This document shows positions 1-7,203 of a DNA stretch of 9,762 nucleotides, piece by piece. The notes under the pieces were generated by a model. That model ran no database searches. It worked only from the letters and a program-made list of their open reading frames with translations, and was not told the DNA's origin. A program made the translations under genes and the position numbers. Positions within the stretch are counted from its first letter, which is position 1; each line of letters opens with the position of its first letter. Where the stretch lies: the NCBI GenBank assembly GCA_029940175.1, contig JAOZRM010000115.1, positions 1 to 9,762 of the forward strand, in the 5' to 3' direction. The stretch comes from Candidatus Sabulitectum sp. GTDB taxonomy: Bacteria; Fermentibacterota; Fermentibacteria; Fermentibacterales; JCC-6.

Positions 1-432
1 GATGAATCTCTCTGGTATGTTTCCGGTGACAGAGCCAGTTTTGACAAAGATGGATACTACTGGTTCGTTGGACGTGATGATGATGTCATCAATACCGGAG
101 GACACCTTGTGGGGCCTTTTGAGATTGAATCAGCTCTTGTTGAGCATGAAGCAATTGCAGAGGCCGCAGCAATAGGCAAGCCAGATGAAGTAAACATGGA
201 AGTGGTAAAGGTATTTATTACCTTGAATCCTGGATTTGAACCGTCTGATGATCTTGAACTGAACATTATGAACTTTATAAGAAAGAAACTTTCTCCTCTG
301 GCAATGCCTCAGGATATTGAGTACATGGAAAAACTGCCCAAGACCCGTTCCGGCAAGATACTGAGAAGGTATCTCAAGGCTCTTGAATGGGGTCAGGATG
401 TAGGCGATCTTTCGACTCTTGAAGACGATTAA
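1..432 (+). CDS. AMP-forming acyl-CoA (or acyl-ACP) synthetase, C-terminal fragment
   Basis: This is the last 143 residues of an ANL-superfamily adenylate-forming enzyme. The frame is open from base 1, so the true start lies outside the window. Such enzymes activate a carboxylic acid with ATP to an acyl-adenylate and pass the acyl group to CoA or a carrier-protein thiol. Visible motifs are the ribose-binding SGDRA (Asp10 of the fragment), the hinge region GRDDDVINTGG (residues 24-34), GPFEIE (38-43) and the A10 loop PKTRSGKILRR, with the likely catalytic Lys at 119. The GPFE(I/V)E and PKTRSGK spellings resemble medium-chain acyl-CoA and acetyl-CoA synthetases. The substrate pocket is outside the window, so chain length cannot be read. 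The stop is 14 bases before the carrier-protein gene, so the two are almost surely co-transcribed. That makes acyl-ACP loading a plausible role (inference). Confidence 0.93.
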   Translation, partial: DESLWYVSGDRASFDKDGYYWFVGRDDDVINTGGHLVGPFEIESALVEHEAIAEAAAIGKPDEVNMEVVKVFITLNPGFEPSDDLELNIMNFIRKKLSPLAMPQDIEYMEKLPKTRSGKILRRYLKALEWGQDVGDLSTLEDD

Positions 433-446
433 GGAAAGGAACTATC

Positions 447-698
447 ATGGCTGATGAAATGAGAGATATGGTTCTCGAGTATGTGATTGACGAGTATGTT
501 GATGAAGAGGATGATGAAGAAGTGGGTTTTGATACACCACTGATCTCCTCAGGTATTGTAGACAGTTTCTCCATGGTTTCTCTGAAGGTCTTCCTTGAAA
601 AGAAGTGCCATGTTTCTCTTCCTGACAAGGAAGCAACCCCGGAAGCTTTTGACACAGTTAACAAGATCTGTGAACTTGTTCGCAGATTTCAGGACTGA
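447..698 (+). CDS. acyl carrier protein (phosphopantetheine-binding)
   Basis: An 83-residue acidic protein of normal ACP size. The 4'-phosphopantetheine site is in SGIVDSFSMVSL, with Ser40 as the modified residue in the DS(F/L) context. The pattern LISSGIVDSF is nearer to stand-alone carrier proteins of the DltC-like type than to the fatty-acid ACP consensus GADSLD, so this is probably a dedicated pathway ACP and not the housekeeping AcpP. The N-terminal part carries an unusually dense acidic run (residues 15-25, mostly D and E). There is a Shine-Dalgarno (AGGAAAGGA) 6 bases before the ATG. The gene lies between an acyl-activating enzyme and an alpha-oxoamine synthase, with gaps of 14 and 11 bases. 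The inferred role is to carry the acyl group from the first enzyme to the third. Confidence 0.9.
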   Translation: MADEMRDMVLEYVIDEYVDEEDDEEVGFDTPLISSGIVDSFSMVSLKVFLEKKCHVSLPDKEATPEAFDTVNKICELVRRFQD

Positions 699-709
699 CG
701 GAGGAAATA

Positions 710-1957
710 ATGGCATACAGTAAAAAAGCAAGAGAATTATTCGCTGAAGACATTCAGGCAATCAGGGACAAAGGCATTTACAAGGAGAAAAGATTTATTT
801 GCTCTCCTCAGAATGCAGAAATAGAAGTAGAGTACCCTGAGGGTGCTCCTAAAAAGAAAGTACTTAATTTCTGTGCGAACAATTATCTGGGGCTTTCTAA
901 TCATCCAGATATTGTAAAGGCTGCTCATAAGGGGCTGGATGAACGTGGTTTTGGAATGAGTTCAGTGCGGTTCATCTGCGGAACACAGGATATTCACAGA
1001 GAACTTCAGGACAAAGTCTCTGATTTCCTCGGTATGGAAGACACCCTTCTGTTTCCATCCTGCATGGACGCCAACTCCGGTGTATTTGAATCGATCCTGG
1101 GCCCTGAAGATGTGATTATAGCCGACAGACTTATTCATGCTTCTCTCATTGATGGAATCAAGCTTTGCTCTGCACAGTATGATACCTTCAAACACATGAA
1201 CATGAAGCATCTGAAGAAGAAGCTTGAGCTTCACCAGGACAAGCGTCACATTCTTGTTGTAACAGATGGTGTGTTCTCCATGGACGGTGACCTGGCTCCC
1301 CTTGATGAAATGTGCGACCTTTGTGATCAGTACGGGGCAATGATTCTTGTTGACGAGTCACATGCCTCCGGCTTTATTGGCAAAACCGGTCGTGGAACTC
1401 ACGAGCATTTCAACTGCATAGATCAGGTCGACCTTATTACCACTACATTCGGTAAAGGGCTTGGTGGAGCTTCCGGCGGTTGTGTTTCCGGTAAGAAAGA
1501 ACTTATCGAGCTCTGCCGGCAGAATGCAAGACCGTACCTCTTCTCTAACTCCATGGCACCACCAATTGTGAATGCTTCAATCAAGGTTATGGATCTTGTA
1601 ACAAAAGATACAGAACTTCGTGATAAGCTGGAATGGAATGCCGCCTACTTCCGCAAGGGCGTTGAAGAGGCCGGCCTTTGTGTACGACCGGGCAATACTC
1701 CCATAGTACCTGTTATGCTTTACAATGCAAAGCTGGCTAATGACATGTCCCGGGACATGTATACTGAAGGTATTTATGTGATTGGATTCTTTTTCCCTGT
1801 AGTACCTTCAGGAGCTGCAAGAATTAGAGTTCAGCTTTCCGCTGCACACACCAAAGAGCATATTGACAAGGCCGTTGCTGCTTTCAAAAAGGTAGGGGAG
1901 AAATACGGTATTCTTGGCCTGGACAAAAAGGGCATAATAGCTAAATACGGCATGTAG
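710..1957 (+). CDS. kbl: PLP-dependent alpha-oxoamine synthase, glycine C-acetyltransferase (Kbl)-like
   Basis: A 415-residue fold-type I PLP enzyme of the alpha-oxoamine synthase family, which condenses an acyl thioester with an amino acid (decarboxylative in most members). The closest family member by motif is Kbl (2-amino-3-ketobutyrate CoA ligase, glycine + acetyl-CoA): NNYLGLSNHP (57-66), GFGMSSVRFICGTQD (80-94), DGVFSMDG (186-193), VDESHASGF (214-222), TTTFGKGLGGASGG (244-257) and RIRVQLSAAH (371-380). Expected catalytic residues are present: Lys249 for the PLP Schiff base, Asp215 and His218 of the DESH motif, His143 to stack on the cofactor, and Arg373 for the substrate carboxylate. 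E. coli Kbl is slightly shorter (398 residues); the extra length is at both ends. An SD (GGAGG) lies 5 bases before the ATG. No threonine dehydrogenase (tdh) gene is adjacent, as it is in E. coli. Instead the gene follows a ligase and an ACP, so an acyl-ACP substrate is possible. The symbol is a family label; the substrate is unproven. Confidence 0.88.
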   Translation: MAYSKKARELFAEDIQAIRDKGIYKEKRFICSPQNAEIEVEYPEGAPKKKVLNFCANNYLGLSNHPDIVKAAHKGLDERGFGMSSVRFICGTQDIHRELQDKVSDFLGMEDTLLFPSCMDANSGVFESILGPEDVIIADRLIHASLIDGIKLCSAQYDTFKHMNMKHLKKKLELHQDKRHILVVTDGVFSMDGDLAPLDEMCDLCDQYGAMILVDESHASGFIGKTGRGTHEHFNCIDQVDLITTTFGKGLGGASGGCVSGKKELIELCRQNARPYLFSNSMAPPIVNASIKVMDLVTKDTELRDKLEWNAAYFRKGVEEAGLCVRPGNTPIVPVMLYNAKLANDMSRDMYTEGIYVIGFFFPVVPSGAARIRVQLSAAHTKEHIDKAVAAFKKVGEKYGILGLDKKGIIAKYGM

Positions 1958-1964
1958 CCGGTAG

Positions 1965-1996
1965 AAAAAGGGGGGCACTGCGGTGCCCCCCTTTTT
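1965..1996 (+). terminator. strong rho-independent terminator after the ligase-ACP-synthase operon
   Basis: A perfect 14-bp stem (1965-1978 with 1983-1996) closes a TGCG loop. The stem is A5-G6-CAC against GTG-C6-T5, so the T tract is built into the right arm. It begins 7 bases after the synthase stop codon. The matching A tract on the left arm means it could also stop transcription coming from the other side. Confidence 0.93.
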
Positions 1997-1999
1997 ACA

Positions 2000-2029
2000 T
2001 TGACAAACCAGCAACTGTCATTGTAGAAT
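2000..2029 (+). promoter_or_regulatory. candidate sigma70-type promoter for satP
   Basis: A perfect -35 hexamer TTGACA (2000-2005) is followed after 18 bases by TAGAAT (2024-2029), 5 of 6 matches to the -10 consensus. Transcription would start near 2036 and give a leader of about 45 bases before the satP ATG. The promoter starts 3 bases after the preceding terminator, which fits independent transcription of satP. A second TTGACA at 2041-2046 has no good -10 partner. Confidence 0.55.
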
Positions 2030-2081
2030 CGCCCCTGTAGTTGACACGATTATTTAGAAATATTTCGGGAGAGGAAAACAG

Positions 2082-2645
2082 ATGGAGATAAGCGAGAACA
2101 AGCTGGCAAATCCGGCACCTCTGGGTCTCATGGGATTCGGAATGACCACGGTGATCCTTAACATTCATAACGCAGGATTCTTCAAACTCAATGACCCAAG
2201 CATTCTTGCCCTGGGTATTTTCTTTGGAGGTCTTGCACAGGTAGTTGCCGGTATCATGGAATTCAAAAAGGGAAACACCTTTGGAACTACAGCTTTCACA
2301 AGTTTTGGTTTCTTCTGGATCTCCCTTGTTTTTATTATTATGAAGGGTGGAGCAGACCCGGCTTTTCTTGGCTGGTATCTTTTCATGTGGGGTCTTCTTG
2401 CCTTCTGGCTCTGGTTTGGAACCTTTGGAAAGCACAGAGCAATTCAGATTGTATTCGCATCTGTTACCATTCTCTTCTGGCTCCTGGCAGTTGATCACTG
2501 GTTCACAATGCCTTCTTTCTTCGTGAGATTTGCAGGATTTGAGGGAATCCTCTGCGGTCTTTCAGCGGTGTATCTCGCTGCAGCTGAAGTGCTGAATGAA
2601 GACAAGGGCAGAACTGTTCTTCCAATCGGAATCATAAAGAAGTAG
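2082..2645 (+). CDS. satP: acetate/succinate-proton symporter, GPR1/FUN34/YaaH family
   Basis: A 187-residue inner-membrane protein, almost the same length as E. coli SatP (188). The family signature NPAPLGL is at residues 10-16 and continues as GFGMTT. EFKKGNTFG-TAFTSFG (from about residue 61) and the C-terminal EVLNEDKGRTVLPIG (about 169-183) also match the family closely. Six hydrophobic segments are visible, as expected for the hexameric channel-like carriers of this family, which move acetate and succinate with protons. The start is supported by GAGAGG just upstream. It stands alone between its own promoter and a terminator. Its closeness to an acyl-activating enzyme suggests a link to short-chain acid use, but it is separated from that operon by a strong terminator, so the link is inference. 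Confidence 0.93.
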   Translation: MEISENKLANPAPLGLMGFGMTTVILNIHNAGFFKLNDPSILALGIFFGGLAQVVAGIMEFKKGNTFGTTAFTSFGFFWISLVFIIMKGGADPAFLGWYLFMWGLLAFWLWFGTFGKHRAIQIVFASVTILFWLLAVDHWFTMPSFFVRFAGFEGILCGLSAVYLAAAEVLNEDKGRTVLPIGIIKK

Positions 2646-2664
2646 ATAGTTTTTATGTGACTTT

Positions 2665-2688
2665 GAGGGGAGCCTTCGGGCTCCCCTT
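2665..2688 (+). terminator. UUCG-loop intrinsic terminator after satP
   Basis: GGGGAGCC (2667-2674) pairs perfectly with GGCTCCCC (2679-2686) around a C(TTCG)G tetraloop. The stem can be extended by an A-T and a G-T pair. It is followed by the loosely T-rich TTCTAATTT. It lies between the two convergent genes, so on the - strand the same hairpin would follow the kinase stop at 2695, but there it lacks a T tract. Confidence 0.8.
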
Positions 2689-2694
2689 CTAATT

Positions 2695-5600
2695 TCAGTA
2701 ACCCGATTCTTCCAGAACCTGAATAAGATCGTTATAGCATTTCTCGAGAGCCGGCAGCAGTTCCTGAAGCAGTTGCATGTTTTCTGTTTTGCCTGCCTGT
2801 TCCATTGCAAATGCTCTTTCGACAAATTCGGTTGCACTGAGGTTGGCACCGGAACCCTTCAGCGAGTGTGCAATATGACCTGCTTCCACTGGATTGCTGT
2901 TGCTGATGTTATCGGTGAGCCTGGCAATAAGGACGGGAGAATTCTTTTTGAATTCCTGGATTATCAGGTTTGCAAGATCATCGTCATCCATCATGCGGTC
3001 AAGAAATTCTTCTGCATCAAAGATGTTGCCGGTATTGTCTTTCGCAGGTTTTTCAGAAGCTGGAACAGCTCTCTGAGAAATGATGTCTGTTTCAAGATCA
3101 AGCCACTCTTTCAATACTTTGGCCATGGGAGCCGGGCTGATCGGCTTGGACAGGTAACCATTCATCCCTGCTTCAAAACATCTGTTTTTATCACCCTGCA
3201 TGGCATGGGCAGTCATGGCTATTATTGGTACGTCATGATTCCTTACTTTCGAGTCTTTGCTCCTGATGAGTCTGGTTGCCTCCATACCGTCCATTACAGG
3301 CATCTGAACATCCATGAATACCAGATCGTATGGAACCTGCTCTAGGGCAATAACAGATTCGCGGCCATTGGCAACAGCATCAACCCGAACTCCTGTTTTT
3401 TTCAGAATCCCCATGGCTACCTGCTGATTTGTAGTGTTATCTTCAACAACAAGAATCCTGAATTTTTCAAGTTTCATCTCGTTGAGTGAGTATTTTGTCA
3501 CCAGATTATTTTCCGGTTGCCGGGGGCTGATCCCTACAATTACTGCCAATGCTTCAAAAAGCTCGGATTGTCTTACCGGTTTTGTAAGGTAAGCAGAGAA
3601 ACCGATCTCTTTCATTCTTTTCGAATCTCCTCGCTGTCCCAGGGAGGTCATCATAAGCATGCGTATGTTCTTCAACTGTTCATCAGACTGCATGACTCGT
3701 CCCAGGGTTTCCCCGTCCATTCCGGGCATCTGCATGTCCAGCACCGCTATTTTAAAAGGATCATTAACTTCGAGAGACTTATAAAGAATTCTTAGTGCAG
3801 ACGGACCGTCGGGTGCTTCCTCTGATCTTATCCCCCAGGCTTTGAATTGAGTTGAAAGAATTTCTCTGTTGGTGGTATTGTCATCCACAATAAGTATTCG
3901 GATTCCACGAAGGGCATCTGTTGAAATGGGCTTCTGGACACTGGGGTGAGCTTTGCTGAATACCGATGTGAACCAGAATTCAGAACCTCTTCCCGGTTCA
4001 CTGTTCACTCCGATCTCACCATTCATCATTTTTGTCAGTTGCTTTGATATGGCCAGACCCAACCCGGTTCCTCCGAACTCTCTTGTTGTACTGGTGTCAG
4101 CCTGGGTAAAACTCTCAAACAGTTTGTTAATTTTTTCAGCTGGAATTCCAATACCGGTATCCTTCACAGAAAACTTCAGTGAAAGACTGTCTTCAGTTTG
4201 AGATTGAATTGTTGCTGTTACTGAAACTTCCCCCGAGGATGTGAATTTTATGGCATTGCCGGTGAGGTTTACCAGGATCTGTCTAAGTCTTCCAGGATCA
4301 CCTATCATAAAAGCTGGAACATCAGGTGCTGCAGCACAGATAAACTCAAGACCTTTTTCTTCTGCTTTAATGGCCATGATATCACCGAAGTCTCCAAGGG
4401 TGAGCTGTAGATTGAACTGAATTTCTTCAAGCTCCAGTTTGCCAGCTTCAATCTTGGAGAAGTCAAGTATGTCATTTATGATGTTCAGTAGAGCTTCACC
4501 ACTGGATCTTACCGTTTTCACATAATTTTTCTGTTCATGGGTGAGAACAGTATCCATAAGCAGAGTGTTCATTCCAAGGACGCCATTCAACGGAGTCCTG
4601 ATCTCGTGACTCATGTTAGCCAGAAATTCTGATTTTGCTCTGCTTGCAGAAAGAGCTTTCTCTTTTTCGATCTCCAGCTGAGTTTCGGTTGAAACTCTCT
4701 GATTGATGTTGACAAGCAATTGAGTGAACAATTCCAGAAGAGTTTTCTCGCGATCTGAAGAAGTGTGGTGATTATTCACCCAGTCAAATCCCACGAAACC
4801 AAGGCATTCTCCTTTGGAGATCATTGGTATTGTCAGAAGGCTCTTTATGTCTTGCGATTCAAGCAGTTTCCTATTTTCGCTGTTTAATGGCAGTGCCGAT
4901 ACATTATCAATGATCAGAGGTTTTCCGGCTGTGTGGGCTTCTACCATATTGGGGAGCACAGACAGCGATAGATTCTGGCAGTTCTTTATCTGGGGTGTAA
5001 CACCGGTAGAGCAGTATTCGTATGTATTGGTTGTTGTTTTATGCTTGAAATCATAATCAAAAATGTAGCTTCTATCAGCACCAACGAACTCACCTATTTC
5101 CTTCAGTGAGGTACTAATAGAATTCTGGATCTCTGCCAGAGGCAGGTTAATGTATTCCGTTGAAATGCGCATGAGTATCTGTTGCAGTTCTGTCTGATCC
5201 TGCAATCTTATCTCAGCTTCTTTCAGGTCTCTGATGTCAACAAAGGTTTCAAGCAGTTTCTGTTTGCCATCGATCTCAACGCATTTCACAGTCTTCAATA
5301 TTGGTATTTCAGTTCCACTGGAGTCCAGCATGATTTTTTCCGAGCGCTCAATAACCTGATCACAGTCTGTAATGGGGCAGCATCCCACTTCTGCGGGGCA
5401 GAGGTATTTGTGGCAGATATTCCCCATGATCTCTTTTGCTGAAGCATTAAACATCTGTTCTGCAGCAGGGTTTACCTTTTCAATGATATGGGTATCCGGG
5501 TCAATGAGAAGAATTCCGGCATCGACACTTTCCATGATTTCTCTCTGAACCAGTTCACTCTGCTTTAGCCGTTCTTCCGCCTGCTTGCGTTTTGTGATGT

Positions 5601-7101
5601 CATCTTCCACTCCTCGGTAACCCAGTAAATCTCCACCAGGGCTCAAGATAGGTACACAACTGGATGAAAGGTAAACCTTACCACCGTCTTTTGCCACATG
5701 CCACTTCCTGAGATTTCTTACTGGAAGTTTAAGCAACATCATTTTGGTGACAAACTGGGAAACCCTTTGGATTTCTTCACTGTCAATAGAATCAAAAATG
5801 CTTTTTCCTACAATTTCATCTGGATCGTATCCCAGAATATCTGTCACTTTGGCTGAGCAATAGGTGCATATTCCATCAGCATCAACTTCCCATATCCAGT
5901 CTGCAAAGCTGTTTGCTACATCTTTAAAACGGGCCATACTTTCTGCTAATCGTTTGTTTGATTCCTTTTCTAGTGTGCGGAGCTGGGAGAGATCCTTTTT
6001 TGCCATGATCAGGAGCTCTGCAAGCCCTGAAAGGGGGTTATCGTGGGAAATACTTACATTTTCAGCATTGTCTTCATCAAGCAGTAAAAGAGTCCCAGCC
6101 AAGGCGTTAATTTCATCTACATCTGAAATTCTCACTATGATTGTGCTGTCGGAAAGGTTGTCAGTATCGCCATAATTGATCTTCTCAAAAACCTCATCAA
6201 GATTACTCGAAAATATCATTGTCTGGTTTAAGAATCTGCCAAGAAGAGCAATTGTGGCTCTCATAAATAGAGATGCACCTACTATATGGGTTACCACAGG
6301 TCTGCAATTGTGAATCTTGTTGAGGCGATTCAGTGCTCTTGTGTACAATTTACGGGATGGGATTGAGATTCTTTCAATGGCTGAGTAATCGGCAATTCGA
6401 ATATATTCTTCTCCCGATATGGATCCGTTAACATATACATTGCCCAGAGTATCGATAATCGCACGGATATCTTCCACGGATAGATAACCCCTTAGCTCAG
6501 AATAGAGAAGCTTCCCGGGAATAACGCCACTTCTGTAGTAAGCATCTGAATTTGGATTGTCGTATTCCCACTCAGGCCTGAATTCAATTGCGGCGAAACT
6601 GAATCCGAACTCAGTTTCATTTTTATAGATTCCACTGAAGCTGGCATGTATTCTTTCCAGTGCTTCTTCGATTGTATCAGTAAATATCATTTTCTGATTC
6701 ACAAATCTCTTGAACAGAGACAGTGCTGCTTTCATTACTGAGGTGGCGCCAACTATATAGGTTTCCATTACTGTGCAGTTGTATTCCTTGTTCATTCTGT
6801 TCAACATCTTGGCGTAAGTTTTGCGGGTGGCTATTGGAACGCTGCCAATGCTTGAATAGTCAGTGAGTCGGATTATGCTTGCGTTTTGCAAAGACCCTGT
6901 TTCATAGATACTTTCAAGGGTTTTCAGTATTCCTGCAGTGTCCGCTTCTGAAATATCACCTTCGAGTTTTGTGTAGAAAAGTTTACCGGGAATAACCCCG
7001 CTTTTGTAGAAAGCTCCAGTATCAGAATTAGTATGTTTCCACTCTGGCTTGAATTTTATGTTGCTAAAATTTAAAATATCATGATTCTGTTTGATATTCA
7101 T
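2695..7101 (-). CDS. cytosolic hybrid sensor histidine kinase (2 novel domains-PAS-PAS-GAF-HisKA-HATPase-REC-REC-HPt)
   Basis: A 1468-residue multistep phosphorelay kinase. The chosen ATG (7101) has GGAG 8 bases upstream. The frame is open further up to a TTG at 7194, but that start has no SD. Domains: tandem unnamed domains (about 10-154 and 168-310), helical linker (to 388), PAS with PAC tail (389-506), Cys-rich PAS (514-629), GAF (634-804), HisKA with SHEIRTPLNG, phospho-acceptor His832; HATPase with N box (Asn949), DTGIGIP (981-987) and GTGLGLAIS (1011-1019); REC1 with acceptor Asp1122 and Lys1174; REC2 with Asp1264 and Lys1319; C-terminal HPt with HSLKGSG, His1412. All key residues are present, so a His-Asp-His relay like that of BarA or EvgS should work. 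No signal peptide or membrane segment is seen, so the signal is intracellular. No partner response regulator is in the window. The next gene upstream on this strand ends 205 bases away. Confidence 0.95.
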   Translation of the reverse strand: MNIKQNHDILNFSNIKFKPEWKHTNSDTGAFYKSGVIPGKLFYTKLEGDISEADTAGILKTLESIYETGSLQNASIIRLTDYSSIGSVPIATRKTYAKMLNRMNKEYNCTVMETYIVGATSVMKAALSLFKRFVNQKMIFTDTIEEALERIHASFSGIYKNETEFGFSFAAIEFRPEWEYDNPNSDAYYRSGVIPGKLLYSELRGYLSVEDIRAIIDTLGNVYVNGSISGEEYIRIADYSAIERISIPSRKLYTRALNRLNKIHNCRPVVTHIVGASLFMRATIALLGRFLNQTMIFSSNLDEVFEKINYGDTDNLSDSTIIVRISDVDEINALAGTLLLLDEDNAENVSISHDNPLSGLAELLIMAKKDLSQLRTLEKESNKRLAESMARFKDVANSFADWIWEVDADGICTYCSAKVTDILGYDPDEIVGKSIFDSIDSEEIQRVSQFVTKMMLLKLPVRNLRKWHVAKDGGKVYLSSSCVPILSPGGDLLGYRGVEDDITKRKQAEERLKQSELVQREIMESVDAGILLIDPDTHIIEKVNPAAEQMFNASAKEIMGNICHKYLCPAEVGCCPITDCDQVIERSEKIMLDSSGTEIPILKTVKCVEIDGKQKLLETFVDIRDLKEAEIRLQDQTELQQILMRISTEYINLPLAEIQNSISTSLKEIGEFVGADRSYIFDYDFKHKTTTNTYEYCSTGVTPQIKNCQNLSLSVLPNMVEAHTAGKPLIIDNVSALPLNSENRKLLESQDIKSLLTIPMISKGECLGFVGFDWVNNHHTSSDREKTLLELFTQLLVNINQRVSTETQLEIEKEKALSASRAKSEFLANMSHEIRTPLNGVLGMNTLLMDTVLTHEQKNYVKTVRSSGEALLNIINDILDFSKIEAGKLELEEIQFNLQLTLGDFGDIMAIKAEEKGLEFICAAAPDVPAFMIGDPGRLRQILVNLTGNAIKFTSSGEVSVTATIQSQTEDSLSLKFSVKDTGIGIPAEKINKLFESFTQADTSTTREFGGTGLGLAISKQLTKMMNGEIGVNSEPGRGSEFWFTSVFSKAHPSVQKPISTDALRGIRILIVDDNTTNREILSTQFKAWGIRSEEAPDGPSALRILYKSLEVNDPFKIAVLDMQMPGMDGETLGRVMQSDEQLKNIRMLMMTSLGQRGDSKRMKEIGFSAYLTKPVRQSELFEALAVIVGISPRQPENNLVTKYSLNEMKLEKFRILVVEDNTTNQQVAMGILKKTGVRVDAVANGRESVIALEQVPYDLVFMDVQMPVMDGMEATRLIRSKDSKVRNHDVPIIAMTAHAMQGDKNRCFEAGMNGYLSKPISPAPMAKVLKEWLDLETDIISQRAVPASEKPAKDNTGNIFDAEEFLDRMMDDDDLANLIIQEFKKNSPVLIARLTDNISNSNPVEAGHIAHSLKGSGANLSATEFVERAFAMEQAGKTENMQLLQELLPALEKCYNDLIQVLEESGY
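6172..7074 (-). repeat. tandem duplication of an unnamed ~140-residue sensory domain in the kinase
   Basis: Two copies, about residues 10-154 and 168-310 of the kinase, align along nearly their whole length with about 45% identity by hand alignment (about 61 of 136 positions). Shared blocks are PEW near the start, SGVIPGKL, (I/L)R(L/I)xDYSxI, RKxY...LNRxNK...NC, (Y/H)IVGA, RFxNQxMIF and a final EExxExI-type helix. The alternating strand/helix pattern and soluble character suggest a small alpha/beta ligand- or partner-binding domain, perhaps STAS-like. I do not recognise a named family. Confidence 0.8.
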
Positions 7102-7108
7102 CGTGTTC

Positions 7109-7113
7109 ACTCC
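7109..7113 (-). promoter_or_regulatory. ribosome binding site deciding the kinase start
   Basis: On the - strand GGAG, 8 bases before the ATG at 7101, is the only good Shine-Dalgarno near the 5' end of the kinase frame. It favours the 1468-residue protein over the 1499-residue reading from TTG 7194. Confidence 0.7.
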
Positions 7114-7165
7114 AGTAAACAATTTGTCTTGTGTTGAAAACAAAGATGTTATTGTTATACTTGAA

Positions 7166-7194
7166 AGAATACCCATACATTTTGTATTTTGCAA
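7166..7194 (-). promoter_or_regulatory. candidate promoter for the hybrid kinase
   Basis: On the - strand TTGCAA (7194-7189) and TATTCT (7171-7166) are separated by 17 bases. Each matches 4 of 6 consensus positions. The start site would fall near 7159, giving a leader of about 58 bases before the ATG at 7101. A tandem 10-bp repeat lies 9 bases upstream of the -35. The hexamers are only moderate, in keeping with an activated promoter, and could be chance. Confidence 0.35.
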
Positions 7195-7203
7195 TAGCTG
7201 TAC

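Noticed and set aside
710..1957. Serine palmitoyltransferase or CqsA as the firm name of the synthase
   Set aside because: The ligase-ACP context is suggestive, but the motifs GFGMSSVRFICGTQD and GKGLGGASGG are those of Kbl, so SPT or CqsA cannot be asserted from sequence.
1995..2498. A 167-codon - strand open frame opposite satP
   Set aside because: It is antisense to a clear transporter gene, its product has an odd Cys/Lys/Glu-rich composition with no motif, and it runs into the terminator hairpin.
2773..3345. A 190-codon + strand open frame opposite the kinase HPt/REC2 region
   Set aside because: It lies entirely antisense to well-conserved kinase domains, its product is Cys/His/Phe-rich and low in recognisable motifs, and there is no good RBS. 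It is a shadow frame.
7102..7194. A 31-residue N-terminal extension of the kinase starting at TTG 7194
   Set aside because: TTG has no Shine-Dalgarno, while ATG 7101 has GGAG 8 bases upstream. The extension also overlaps the candidate promoter and does not look like a signal peptide or a domain.
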